A stretch of DNA of 64,000 bases from the NCBI RefSeq assembly GCF_041915215.1, contig NZ_JAYSBV010000014.1; one strand, given 5' to 3'. A model generated the notes under the pieces. The model was not told the DNA's origin, did not search any database, and worked only from the letters and a program-made list of their open reading frames with translations. Each line of letters starts with the position of its first letter. The first letter of the stretch is position 1. The position numbers and the translations under genes were made by a program. Source of the stretch: Zoogloea sp021286885 (GTDB taxonomy: Bacteria; Pseudomonadota; Gammaproteobacteria; Burkholderiales; Rhodocyclaceae). Positions 1-8,478 of this stretch are shown here, one piece after another.

Positions 1-569
1 ACGACGACGAATCGGGCCTGCACTACAACCGCTACCGCTACTATGATCCAGACACCGGCCGCTTCATCTCCCGCGACCCGATAGGTTTGCTGGGCGGGAT
101 GAATGTGCACGCCTACGCCCCGAACCCGGTGGAGTGGGTGGATCCGTTGGGGTTGGCGAAGCTCGGGCAGATAGGCACATATGGTGAATTGAACAGCTCT
201 GCTCATGTTGGAGATGGTTTACAAGCCCATGAATTGCTGCGTCATGAGTATCTTGTGCAGAAAGGTTTGGCGAATAAAGATTGCAGAGATACGGGAAATC
301 CTTCGATTGCACTGGATCTTGATCATCATACGCGTAGCCCATCAAGGGATACGAGAGGAGTAGGCGGTGCCCACTACCATGAGATGCAAATACGATTGGC
401 GCAGGGGTTGGGTAGGAATGAATTTCATGCTGACTCCAAAAGAGAGCTGGATATTACGCAAGGCGCGTTGAGGAAGGCTGGCATTTCGGCAAGTCAAGCT
501 CGACGCTTAAGAAAAGAATCGAGCAAATTTCTGGAAAGCAAGGGTTATGGGTGTTTGTGCGATTGCTAG
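1..569 (+). CDS. Rhs-family polymorphic toxin, C-terminal end (partial)
   Basis: The reading frame is open from base 3 and its start lies before the window. The first residues are the end of the Rhs core: YDPDTGRFISRDPIGL, then an NPVEWVDPLGLA junction. This is the point where Rhs proteins switch to a variable toxin tip. The remaining ~135 residues form that tip and carry HELLRHE, LDLDHHTR and GGAHYHE motifs and a Cys-rich end (GCLCDC). The clustered His/Asp residues suggest a metal-dependent, HNH-like nuclease, which is an inference because I do not recognise a named toxin family. Codon use becomes more AT-rich after the core, as is usual for swapped Rhs tips. Rhs toxins are typically delivered by type VI secretion or contact-dependent routes, but no delivery gene is visible here. 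The next gene is the likely immunity partner. Confidence 0.85.
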   Translation, partial: DDESGLHYNRYRYYDPDTGRFISRDPIGLLGGMNVHAYAPNPVEWVDPLGLAKLGQIGTYGELNSSAHVGDGLQAHELLRHEYLVQKGLANKDCRDTGNPSIALDLDHHTRSPSRDTRGVGGAHYHEMQIRLAQGLGRNEFHADSKRELDITQGALRKAGISASQARRLRKESSKFLESKGYGCLCDC

Positions 570-578
570 AGGTGGCGT

Positions 579-1154
579 GTGAAAAAAATAGATTTTGGCG
601 TAGGGGCTTTTTCTGATGTGGAGAGTCGGATTGGTGGGGGCGCTCTTATTGATGGAGTAGTTGAGTGGCCCGTCTGGTCGGAGACTGGTCGTCCGTTGAC
701 GTTGGTGGCCTCTTTGAGGGCGGGTGATATTTTTGGCCCTGCGGTGACCGGGTATATTTCAATATTTTCATATTATGATAAAAATGATTATTTTTTGGAT
801 TCAATTGTTTATCATGGAGATTCGTCTGAGTTGAACTTGATTCGCTCGGGTAGTACAAGGGTTGTTATTCATCCTCAAGGAGGATTGTGCTTTTCGGAAA
901 TTACTATTCCGCCGGTTAAGATAGATTTTAGCTCAGTTGATTGCATGGGGAGGCAAGGCTCTGGGTGGGGGGGAAGTCCAGGACTGCTTCAAGAAGAGCG
1001 GCTGGATTTGAGAAATTTTGATTTTTTGCTGCAGCTGTACTCAGCAGATTTTCCTGAGCCATTTGGAGATGTCTTTGGTTGCCCAGATGCAGTGGGATAT
1101 GTATTTATTTCTCATGACTTTTCGACGGGCTTGTTTTTTGTACAAGCAACGTAA
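579..1154 (+). CDS. Probable Rhs immunity protein (DUF1963/YwqG-like)
   Basis: This 191-residue soluble protein starts at GTG nine bases after the Rhs stop codon and has no signal peptide. Parts of it resemble the YwqG/DUF1963 fold: RIGGGA near residue 18, a WP motif near 30, and a closing stretch DAVGYVFISHDFSTGLFFVQ. That family is often found as immunity proteins in polymorphic toxin loci. The sequence is clearly more AT-rich than its neighbours (runs such as tattttttggattc), which fits transfer together with the toxin tip. Its role as a cytoplasmic inhibitor of the Rhs tip is inferred from position and composition. The family assignment is moderate. Confidence 0.65.
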   Translation: MKKIDFGVGAFSDVESRIGGGALIDGVVEWPVWSETGRPLTLVASLRAGDIFGPAVTGYISIFSYYDKNDYFLDSIVYHGDSSELNLIRSGSTRVVIHPQGGLCFSEITIPPVKIDFSSVDCMGRQGSGWGGSPGLLQEERLDLRNFDFLLQLYSADFPEPFGDVFGCPDAVGYVFISHDFSTGLFFVQAT

Positions 1155-1243
1155 AGTGCGTGCCTTTGCATCAGGGGTCTTCAACCGCCTAGCCATCTGT
1201 TTGAGCTAATGAGTACGCCCTAAACCTGTCCTCTCGGCCCCCA

Positions 1244-1286
1244 AACAAAAACCCCCGACACACGCCGTGCGTCGGGGGTTTTTGTT
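1244..1286. terminator. Bidirectional intrinsic terminator
   Basis: A perfect stem AACAAAAACCCCCGAC / GTCGGGGGTTTTTGTT closes an 11-base loop. T-runs follow it on both strands. It sits between the convergent Rhs-immunity unit and ccmI and would stop transcription from both sides. Confidence 0.85.
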
Positions 1287-1302
1287 GGGTTGAGCTTGGG
1301 CG

Positions 1303-2565
1303 TTACTGGCCCAACACTTTGTCGATCTTCAGTTTCAGCCCCTGGGTGCCGGGTTTGATCGGGCTGAGTTCGCCGCTCAGGTCGCCGGGGCGGGCCATGG
1401 CGTCGCCGGATTTGGAGATGCGGGCTTCGATGCGCAGCTCGCCGGCCTGGGAAAGGGGCGTGCTTGGGTCCATGGCCATGCTGTCGTCCAGGCGGAACTG
1501 GGTGGGGAGCTGGCCGGCTTGGGTGCGGTACACCGCCAGGGGCATGCGCGGGCCGGTGGCGCGGCGGGCGAGGATGTACACCGTGTCGCCGGGTGCGACC
1601 TTGTCCTTGAGGGCCGGGGCGAGGCTGACTTCGCCGGTGATGGCGCCTGCGCTGGCATCGGCCTTGGAGGGGGCGCTGGATTGGGCGGGCGCTTCCTTTG
1701 GGGCGTTTGTGTCTTTGGCGTTCTTGCCGCTGCTCAGGCGCTGGCGGGCTTCGGCGATGCCCTTGTTGAACTCGTCGGCGTCGGGGCTTTCCGGGGGCAG
1801 GCCGGCGACCAGTTTTTCCCAGTGGCGGATGGCGTCGGCGTAGCGTTCCCGGTAGAAGGCGTCGGTGCCGGCGAGGGCCAGGGCTTGCAGGTTGTCCGGG
1901 TCTTGGGCGAGGAGCTTCTTCAGCATGCCCTGGGCCTTGCCTTCGATGCGGCCCTGGTTGCGCTGGAGGGAGAGTTCGATGAAGTCCAGGGCGATTTCGG
2001 GCTCTTGTTCGATCAGGCTGCCGGCCTTGTCAAAGGCGCGCTCGGCTTCGTCGAAGCGCCCCATGGCCTTGTAGCTGCGGGCGAGCATGGCCCAGCCTCG
2101 GGGGTTGTTCGGGTCTTGCTCCAGCTTGGCGGCGAGTTTTGCGACCATGGCTTCCACTTCGGCGGCGGTGGGGCCTTGCTGGGCTTGGGCGGCCTGGGGG
2201 TTGAGGCCAGCGGGGGTGCCGAAGGCGCCAAAGTAGAGCGCGAAGGCGGCCAGGGGCAGGCCCAGCACCAGGGCCAGGGCGGTGCGCGGCAGGCGGCGCG
2301 CCGGGGCTGCGGCGGGTTGGGCTTCTTCGCGCAGGTCTTCGAGGATGCGGCGTTCGAGTTCTTCGCGGGCCTGGGCGTAGTCGGTGTCGCTCAGGGCGCC
2401 GGCTTGGTAGTCCCGTTCCAGGTCGGCCAGTTGATCCCGGTAAATGGCGGAGTTGGTGGCCTTGCGGGAGGCGTGGCCCTGGGCGCGCTGGCGCAGCAGG
2501 GGCCAGCACAGCAGGGCCAGGGTGAGGGCGGTGAGTAGCCCGGCAGCGATCCAGAAGGCAGTCAT
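1303..2565 (-). CDS. ccmI: Cytochrome c maturation protein CcmI
   Basis: The 420-residue protein begins with a membrane helix (FWIAAGLLTALTLALLCW), a basic loop and a second helix near residues 93-115 (ALALVLGLPLAAFALYFGAF). A TPR region follows (about 135-270, for example RGWAMLARSYKAMGRFDEAERAF), then a C-terminal periplasmic domain. This is the architecture of CcmI (CycH), which presents apocytochrome c to the CcmF/CcmH haem lyase. It is the last gene of the ccm operon and overlaps ccmH by 4 bases. The bidirectional terminator lies just downstream. Confidence 0.93.
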   Translation of the reverse strand: MTAFWIAAGLLTALTLALLCWPLLRQRAQGHASRKATNSAIYRDQLADLERDYQAGALSDTDYAQAREELERRILEDLREEAQPAAAPARRLPRTALALVLGLPLAAFALYFGAFGTPAGLNPQAAQAQQGPTAAEVEAMVAKLAAKLEQDPNNPRGWAMLARSYKAMGRFDEAERAFDKAGSLIEQEPEIALDFIELSLQRNQGRIEGKAQGMLKKLLAQDPDNLQALALAGTDAFYRERYADAIRHWEKLVAGLPPESPDADEFNKGIAEARQRLSSGKNAKDTNAPKEAPAQSSAPSKADASAGAITGEVSLAPALKDKVAPGDTVYILARRATGPRMPLAVYRTQAGQLPTQFRLDDSMAMDPSTPLSQAGELRIEARISKSGDAMARPGDLSGELSPIKPGTQGLKLKIDKVLGQ

Positions 2566-3059
2566 GGGGTGTTTTTGGGCGGGGAGTCGGAGGAGGCGGC
2601 CTCGGCCAGCAGGGCTTGGGCGGCGGCCTTGTCAGCGGCAGAGAGGGCCGGGGCGGGGGCCTGGGCGGCGCGTTGGCGCAGGAAGCGGATTAGTCCGAAA
2701 ACCGCTGCAGCGAGCAGCAGGAAGGGGCCAAACCAGAGCAGCCAGGTGGTGGGCTTTACCGGCGGGCGGTAGAGCACGAAGTCGCCGTAGCGGCTGACCA
2801 GATAGTCGCGGATTTCGGCATCGGTCTTGCCGGCCTGGATCTGGCTGCGTACTTCCCGGCGTAGATCCTGGGCCAGTTCGGCGCGGGAGGCGGCAAGGCT
2901 TTCGTTCTGGCAGACCAGGCAGCGTAGCTCTTCGGAGATGCTTATGAGGCGGGCTTCCACCTGGGGATCTTCGGCCATGGGGCGGGCGTCGCCGGCCTGG
3001 GCGCCGGGGGCGCCGAGCAGACTCGCCACGGCGAGCATGGACAGCAGCAGGCGTTTCAT
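2562..3059 (-). CDS. ccmH: Cytochrome c maturation thiol-disulfide protein CcmH
   Basis: This protein has 165 residues. A signal peptide (ends ...GAQA near residue 22) precedes the diagnostic LRCLVCQNESLAAS motif with Cys47 and Cys50, followed by the conserved three-helix region up to RYGDFVLYRPP. A membrane helix lies near residues 105-125 with a short cytoplasmic tail. CcmH keeps the apocytochrome CXXCH thiols reduced for haem attachment. The length matches short CcmH proteins that work with a separate CcmI. It lies one base after ccmG and overlaps ccmI. Confidence 0.94.
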   Translation of the reverse strand: MKRLLLSMLAVASLLGAPGAQAGDARPMAEDPQVEARLISISEELRCLVCQNESLAASRAELAQDLRREVRSQIQAGKTDAEIRDYLVSRYGDFVLYRPPVKPTTWLLWFGPFLLLAAAVFGLIRFLRQRAAQAPAPALSAADKAAAQALLAEAASSDSPPKNTP

Positions 3060-3060
3060 C

Positions 3061-3651
3061 TCAGGACTCCTTGTCCAGCTTCTGGGCCAGGGGCAGGATC
3101 TTGTCGCGCAGGGCTTCCGGGGTGATGGGGCCGATCTGCTTGTAGCGGATCACGCCGGCCTTGTCGATCAGATAGGTTTCGGGCACGCCGTACACGCCGT
3201 AGTCGATGCCCACCCGGCCATCCATGTCCAGCACTGAGAGTTGGTAGGGGTTGCCGTGCTGGGCGAGCCAGCCGGCGGCGCGCTTGCGGGTGAGGGCGAG
3301 CTCGTCGGAGGCGCTCAGTTGGCGCGCATCGGTTTCCCCGTCGCCGCGCACTTCCTTGTAGTTGAGGCCCACGATGGGCAGTCCGCCTTCTTTGGCAAAG
3401 GCCACTAGCAGCGGGTGTTCGGCCCGGCAGGACACGCACCAGGAGGCCCACACATTGAGCAGCCACACCTTGCCGCGCATGTCGGTGGGGGAAAACTGCT
3501 GGTTCTCTCCCTCCAGGCGGGTCAGGGTGAAGGCGGGGGCAGGCTTGCCGACCAGGGGGGAGGGCACTTCGTGGGGGTCCCGGTTCAGGCCTACGGCCAG
3601 AAAGCCGACCAGCACCAGAAACAGGGCCAAAGGAATCAGAAAGCGTTTCAT
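3061..3651 (-). CDS. ccmG: Periplasmic thioredoxin CcmG/DsbE
   Basis: The 196-residue protein has one N-terminal membrane anchor (residues 3-21) and a periplasmic thioredoxin fold. The redox motif is WASWCVSC, with Cys72 and Cys75. The conserved GVYGVPETYLIDKAG region carries the cis-proline. In system I cytochrome c biogenesis it reduces CcmH and apocytochrome. It overlaps ccmF by 4 bases, consistent with coupled translation. Confidence 0.94.
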   Translation of the reverse strand: MKRFLIPLALFLVLVGFLAVGLNRDPHEVPSPLVGKPAPAFTLTRLEGENQQFSPTDMRGKVWLLNVWASWCVSCRAEHPLLVAFAKEGGLPIVGLNYKEVRGDGETDARQLSASDELALTRKRAAGWLAQHGNPYQLSVLDMDGRVGIDYGVYGVPETYLIDKAGVIRYKQIGPITPEALRDKILPLAQKLDKES

Positions 3652-5600
3652 GCGGAAGCTCCAGAGCCCGCCTTGGCGCGGGTGGCGTTGGATTTGAGAC
3701 GGTAGCGGCGGTCGCTGGCGGCGAGCAGCCCGCCCAGGGCCATCAGCAGGGCGCCGCCCCAGATCCAGTCGACGAAGGGCTTGTAATACACGCGCACGCT
3801 CCAGGCGCCGTCCTTGCCGCCCAGGGCTTCACCCAGGGAGACGTAGATGTCGCGGGTCAGGCCCGGGTCGATGAAGGCCTCGGTCATGGGCATGGTGGAG
3901 GAGTGGTACTTGCGCTTCTCGGGGTGCAGAGGCTTCACCACCTGCCCATCTTTGAGGAGTTCGAGATTGCCCCGGGCGGCCTGGTAGTTGGGGCCTTCGA
4001 CGGGCTCCACCCCCAGGAAGCGGACGGCGTAGCCACCGCCGGTCTGTACCGTGTCGCCGGGCACCATGCGCACATCCTGTTCGGTTTCGTAGTACTTGAC
4101 CATGGTGATGCCGATCACCGTGACGGCTACCCCGATGTGGGCCAGATGCATGCCCCAGAAGGCGGGCGGCGGGTTGCTGCTGCGCAGCCGGGCCTGGATC
4201 TGGAGCAGGGAGGCGCCGATGATCCAGATCCCCATGCCCAGCCCCAGGGCCACGCCCACCGACCAGGTGCCTGCTGCAAAGGGCAGACCTACGCCCGCCG
4301 CCACCGCCAGCCCGAAGGCCAGGCGCAGGGGGCGGATCAGGTCGGCCAGTTCAGCCTTTTTCCAGCGGGCCACCGGGCCCACCACCATCAAAAACAGCAC
4401 CGGCATGGTGAGGGGCACGAACACGGCATTGAAGTACGGGGGGCCCACCGAGAGCTTGCCCAGGTTGAGGGCGTCGATCACCAGCGGGTACACCGTGCCC
4501 AGCAGCACGGCGCCGGCAGCGGAGAGCAGCAGCACGTTATTGACCAGTAGTAGGGTTTCCCGGGAAAGCAGGGCGAAGCGGCCACCGCCGCTCACCTTGG
4601 GGGCGCGCCACGCAAACAGGGTGAGGGAGCTGCCCACGACCACGGCCAGGAAGAGCAGGATGAAGATCCCGCGCTTGGGGTCGGAGGCGAAGGCGTGCAC
4701 CGAACTCAGCACCCCGGAGCGCACCAGGAAGGTGCCCAGCAGGGAGAGGGAGAAGGCACCAATGGCGAGCAGCACCGTCCAGTTCTTGAAGCTGCCACGC
4801 TTTTCGGTGACGGCCAGGGAGTGGATCAGCGCGGTGCCCACCAGCCAGGGCATGAAGGAGGCGTTTTCTACCGGATCCCAGAACCACCAGCCGCCCCAGC
4901 CCAGTTCGTAATAGGCCCACACCGAGCCCAGACCGATGCCGAAGGTCAGGAAGATCCAGGCGGCGACCGTCCAGGGGCGGGACCAGCGGGCCCAGGCCGC
5001 ATCCAGCCGGCCCGAGAGCAGGGCGGCAATCGCAAACGCAAAGGCCACCGAGAAGCCCACATAGCCCATGTAGAGCATGGGCGGATGGAAGATCAGGCCC
5101 GGATCCTGGAGCAGGGGGTTCAGATCGCGGCCTTCGTCGGCGCCGGGCAGGAGGCGTTCGAAGGGCGAAGAGGTGCACAGGATGAACAGGATGAAGCCGG
5201 CAGCCACCAGCCCCAGCACGCCCTGCACCCGGGCGACCATGTCGTCGGGCAGGCTGCGGGAGAACACGGCCACCGCCAGCCCCCACAGGCTCAGCATCAG
5301 CATCCACAACAGCAGGGAGCCCTCATGGCCGCCCCACACGCCAGACACCCGGTATTCCAGGGGCAGCCGGCTGTTGGAGTGCTGGGCCACGTAGAGCAGG
5401 GTGAAATCGTTGTTGATGAAGCTGAGGGTCAGGCAGCCGAAGGACACGGCCACCAGTGCAAACAGGGCCACTGCGCTGGGGCGGGCCATGGCGATCCAGG
5501 CGGGCACTCCGCGCTGGGCGCCGGCCAGGGGGAGAATCCCCTGTACCAGGGCCACCAGCAGGGCGAGGACGAGGGCAAAACTGCCGAGTTCAGGAATCAT
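3648..5600 (-). CDS. ccmF: Haem lyase subunit CcmF
   Basis: This is a 650-residue polytopic membrane protein of normal family length. It carries the haem-handling WWD signature GWGGWWFWDPVENASFMPW near residue 235 and conserved His residues in the flanking periplasmic loops. It transfers haem from holo-CcmE to apocytochrome c together with CcmH and CcmI. A large periplasmic domain precedes the last membrane helix (WIWGGALLMALGGLLAA). It sits 5 bases after ccmE and overlaps ccmG. Confidence 0.96.
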   Translation of the reverse strand: MIPELGSFALVLALLVALVQGILPLAGAQRGVPAWIAMARPSAVALFALVAVSFGCLTLSFINNDFTLLYVAQHSNSRLPLEYRVSGVWGGHEGSLLLWMLMLSLWGLAVAVFSRSLPDDMVARVQGVLGLVAAGFILFILCTSSPFERLLPGADEGRDLNPLLQDPGLIFHPPMLYMGYVGFSVAFAFAIAALLSGRLDAAWARWSRPWTVAAWIFLTFGIGLGSVWAYYELGWGGWWFWDPVENASFMPWLVGTALIHSLAVTEKRGSFKNWTVLLAIGAFSLSLLGTFLVRSGVLSSVHAFASDPKRGIFILLFLAVVVGSSLTLFAWRAPKVSGGGRFALLSRETLLLVNNVLLLSAAGAVLLGTVYPLVIDALNLGKLSVGPPYFNAVFVPLTMPVLFLMVVGPVARWKKAELADLIRPLRLAFGLAVAAGVGLPFAAGTWSVGVALGLGMGIWIIGASLLQIQARLRSSNPPPAFWGMHLAHIGVAVTVIGITMVKYYETEQDVRMVPGDTVQTGGGYAVRFLGVEPVEGPNYQAARGNLELLKDGQVVKPLHPEKRKYHSSTMPMTEAFIDPGLTRDIYVSLGEALGGKDGAWSVRVYYKPFVDWIWGGALLMALGGLLAASDRRYRLKSNATRAKAGSGASA

Positions 5601-5605
5601 GGTGT

Positions 5606-6046
5606 TTACTGCTTCAGGGTTTTGGCGGCGTCGTGGGCCTGATCGATGGCGGCCTTGGCCTCCGGCGGCATGTAGTTCTCGTCGTGCTTGGCCAGCACTT
5701 CAGAGGCGGTGAACTGGCCATCGGCCCCCAGGCTGCCCTGGGCCACCACGCCCTTGCCCTCCTGGAACAGGTCGGGGAGGATGCCCTTGTAGCTCACCGG
5801 GATTTCCTTGGCGGTGTCGGTGACCACAAAGCGCACGGTCACATCCTGGCGTACCAGAGAGCCTTCCTTGACCAGTCCACCGATGCGGAAGGCCCGGTCT
5901 TTGGGCGCCTCGCCGGCGGCTACCTGGGTGGGCGTGAAGAAGAACACCAGATTGCTCTGGAAGGCATTGAGGATCAGCGCAGCGGCAATGCCGAGGGCGG
6001 TGAGCCCGCCGAGGATGATCGCAAATCGTTTTTGGCGTGTATTCAT
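5606..6046 (-). CDS. ccmE: Periplasmic haem chaperone CcmE
   Basis: The 146-residue protein has an N-terminal membrane anchor (residues 7-25) and an OB-fold domain. The haem-binding motif LAKHDENYMPPE contains His121, which binds haem covalently, and Tyr125. CcmE accepts haem from the CcmABCD complex and passes it to CcmF. The length and the flexible charged tail are typical. It lies between ccmD and ccmF. Confidence 0.95.
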   Translation of the reverse strand: MNTRQKRFAIILGGLTALGIAAALILNAFQSNLVFFFTPTQVAAGEAPKDRAFRIGGLVKEGSLVRQDVTVRFVVTDTAKEIPVSYKGILPDLFQEGKGVVAQGSLGADGQFTASEVLAKHDENYMPPEAKAAIDQAHDAAKTLKQ

Positions 6047-6049
6047 GGC

Positions 6050-6232
6050 TCAGTCCTGAGTGTCCAGATCGGCGGCAAGTTCCCGGCGCACCCGGCGGCG
6101 GGCCGTCTTGAGCCGACCGGCGGCGAGGGCCGCTTCCACCGCCAAGGCGGCAAAGGTGAGGCCGAAGCTGCCCCACACGTAGAGGCCGTAGCCCCCCATC
6201 GCAAAGAAATCGCTGGCACTGGCCCAGTTCAT
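6050..6232 (-). CDS. ccmD: Small haem-export protein CcmD
   Basis: This 60-residue protein starts at the ATG that overlaps the ccmC stop codon (ATGA). It has one membrane helix (GLYVWGSFGLTFAALAVEAAL) preceded by the typical FFAMGGYGLYVW stretch and followed by a strongly basic tail (RLKTARRRVRREL). CcmD stabilises the CcmC-CcmE interaction and the CcmAB transporter. The longer open frame through this region runs on inside ccmC and should be ignored. Placement between ccmC and ccmE confirms the call. Confidence 0.9.
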   Translation of the reverse strand: MNWASASDFFAMGGYGLYVWGSFGLTFAALAVEAALAAGRLKTARRRVRRELAADLDTQD

Positions 6233-6978
6233 GTGCGCATCTCCGGCAGTTCGGCGACCCACTGGGCGCGCCCTTCCCGTTCGAGGATGATGGCCCGCAC
6301 CCGGCACAGGGCCACCGCAATTGTGTACATCCAGAAGGCCAGGGCCATCAGCAGCATCCCCCACAGCATGGTGGTGGCCATGGAGGGCGCCTTGGTGAGG
6401 GAGACGGACGCGCCCTGGTGCAGGGTGTTCCACCACTTCACCGAAAAATAAATGATGGGCACGTTGATCACGCCCACCAGGGACACAATCGCCCCGGCCT
6501 TGTCGGCCCGGCGCGGATCGTCAATCGCGCTGGTGAGGGCGATGTAGCCCAGGTAGAGGAAGAACAGGATCAGCTCAGAGGTGAGGCGTGCATCCCACAC
6601 CCACCAGGCGCCCCACATGGGCTTGCCCCACAGGGCGCCAGTCCAGAGCGACAAAAACGCGAACAGGGCGCCGGTGGGGGCCAGGGCGGCGCTCATCATC
6701 CCCGACAAGCGGGTGTTGAACACCAGCCCCATGGCGGCCCAGAAGGCCATCACGCAGTAGATGAACATGGACATCCAGGACGCAGGCACGTGGATGAAGA
6801 TGATCCGGTAGCCTTCGCCTTGCTGGAAATCGGTGGGGGCCACGAACAGGCCCAGCCACAGCCCGGCCAGGGTGAAGGCGGCGGCCAGGGCGGCGAACCA
6901 GGGCCACAGTTTTCCGGCCAGGGGGTAGAAGGTGGCCGGCGAGGCGAACTTGAACCAGTTGATCAGACGCTGACTCAT
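6229..6978 (-). CDS. ccmC: Haem handling/export protein CcmC
   Basis: This 249-residue membrane protein has six predicted helices. The tryptophan-rich WWD motif GAWWVWDARLTSELILFF near residues 129-146 binds haem together with flanking histidines. CcmC loads haem onto CcmE. The family is well conserved at this length. About 80 bases separate it from ccmB, the only real gap in the operon. It overlaps ccmD by 4 bases. Confidence 0.95.
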   Translation of the reverse strand: MSQRLINWFKFASPATFYPLAGKLWPWFAALAAAFTLAGLWLGLFVAPTDFQQGEGYRIIFIHVPASWMSMFIYCVMAFWAAMGLVFNTRLSGMMSAALAPTGALFAFLSLWTGALWGKPMWGAWWVWDARLTSELILFFLYLGYIALTSAIDDPRRADKAGAIVSLVGVINVPIIYFSVKWWNTLHQGASVSLTKAPSMATTMLWGMLLMALAFWMYTIAVALCRVRAIILEREGRAQWVAELPEMRT

Positions 6979-7058
6979 GGGGTCTTACCAGGGTTGATGC
7001 AGGCAGATGAAACGACGGGCAGGGGTGGCCAGGGTGCAGGATTGGACATGGATAGGCA

Positions 7059-7724
7059 TTACTCCAGGGCCAAGCGCAGGGCCGCCGTGGCCGCCCAGGG
7101 GGCAAAGAACACACCCAGGGCCAGCAGGGCGCCCAGCAGCGAGAGGTGGCCTCCGGCGCCCAGCCCGGCCATGTCGGCCTCGACTGCGCCGGCTCCGAAA
7201 ATCAGCGCCGGAATATACAGGGGCAGTACCAGCAGGGATAGCAGCACCCCGCCGCCCCGCACCCCGAGGGTAAGAGCCGCACCAATCGCGCCGATGAGGG
7301 ACAAAATGGGCGTGCCCAGCAGCAGGGACAGCATCAGGATGCCCAGGGCCCGGCTGCTCAGGTCAAATTGCAGCCCCAGCACCGGGGCCAGCAGCACCAG
7401 CGGCAGGCCCGAGGTGAGCCAGTGGGCCAGCACCTTGCCGCCGACCAGCACCGAGAGGGGGGTGGAAGACAGGGCCATCTGCTCCAGGGTGCCATCTTGG
7501 TGGTCGGTGGCAAACAGCCGGTTGAGCGACAGCATGGCGGCCAGCAGGGCGGCGACCCACAGCACCCCGGGGGCGATGCGGCGCAGCAGGGCGGTTTCTG
7601 GCCCAATCCCGAGGGGGAACAGGCTGACCACGATCATGAAAAAGAACAACGCGGTGAGCACCTCGCTCTTGCGTCGGGCGGCGAGCAGCAGATCCCGGCG
7701 CAGCACGCTCAGAAATGCATTCAT
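7059..7724 (-). CDS. ccmB: Haem exporter permease CcmB
   Basis: The 221-residue integral membrane protein has about six helices and begins with the family-typical sequence FLSVLRRDLLLAARRKSEVL. It is the permease partner of the CcmA ATPase. The CcmAB complex uses ATP to release holo-CcmE from CcmCD. It overlaps ccmA by 4 bases, and the order ccmABCDEFGHI is the canonical one. Confidence 0.94.
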   Translation of the reverse strand: MNAFLSVLRRDLLLAARRKSEVLTALFFFMIVVSLFPLGIGPETALLRRIAPGVLWVAALLAAMLSLNRLFATDHQDGTLEQMALSSTPLSVLVGGKVLAHWLTSGLPLVLLAPVLGLQFDLSSRALGILMLSLLLGTPILSLIGAIGAALTLGVRGGGVLLSLLVLPLYIPALIFGAGAVEADMAGLGAGGHLSLLGALLALGVFFAPWAATAALRLALE

Positions 7725-8344
7725 GCTTCACCTCCGCCCAGCGTCAGGGGGCCGCCGGGGGCCTGGAGCTGCACCGCCTGGTGGCTGGTGAACAGCACCA
7801 TTCCGCCGCCGCTCAGGTGGGTGTCGATGATCTGGCATAGCTGGGCCACGGCGGCCACATCCAGGGCCACAAAGGGTTCGTCGAGAATCCATAGGGGGGC
7901 GCTGGCGCACAGCAGCCGGGCGAGGGCCACCCGGCGCTTCTGGCCCTGGGAAAGCACCCGGCTGGACAGATCTTCCCGGCCCTTCAGCCCCCACTGGCGT
8001 AGGGCCTTGAGGGCGCGCAGCTCATCCACCGGCTGGCCGGCCAGGGCGGCGGACGTCTGGAGGTTTTCGAGGGCGGACAGGTCGTCCTTGATGGCGGGGG
8101 CGTGGCCCAGGTAGAGCAATTGGGCGTTGAAGGCGTCACGCACCTCGCGCACGGGGCGGCCCTGCCAGGTGATGTGCCCCTCTTCGGCGGGGGAGAGGCC
8201 CGCCAGAATGCGCAGCAAACTGGTTTTCCCGGCCCCGTTATGGCCTTCCACCTGGAGCCAGTGGCCAGGGGCCAGACTGAATTCCAGGCCGGAGAACAGA
8301 CGCCGGCTGCCGCGCTGGCAGGCCAGGCCATGAACTTGAAGCAT
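7721..8344 (-). CDS. ccmA: Haem exporter ATP-binding subunit CcmA
   Basis: This 207-residue ABC ATPase has Walker A GHNGAGKTSLLR (residues 34-45), the signature LSQGQKRRVALARLL and Walker B LWILDEPF. It is the first gene of the ccm operon. The promoter should lie in the 134 bases before the next gene upstream on this strand, at 8479. Acts on the cytoplasmic face with CcmB. Confidence 0.95.
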   Translation of the reverse strand: MLQVHGLACQRGSRRLFSGLEFSLAPGHWLQVEGHNGAGKTSLLRILAGLSPAEEGHITWQGRPVREVRDAFNAQLLYLGHAPAIKDDLSALENLQTSAALAGQPVDELRALKALRQWGLKGREDLSSRVLSQGQKRRVALARLLCASAPLWILDEPFVALDVAAVAQLCQIIDTHLSGGGMVLFTSHQAVQLQAPGGPLTLGGGEA

Positions 8345-8478
8345 GGGTGGGGTGGGCAGAATTGCGCAGAGTCAGGGGACGGCGCATTCTGCCCGACCCA
8401 CCTCGGGCGGTAAACCGGGTGTGTCGGGTTAAACCTGTTCGAACCTGCCCGATGTCAGCTTTTGGGCTGCGTTGGGGC

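Noticed and set aside
8391..8408. GCCCGA-CCCACC-TCGGGC hairpin between ccmA and the ParA-like gene
   Set aside because: Only six pairs, no T-run on either strand, in GC-rich DNA where such stems are frequent. Not called a terminator.
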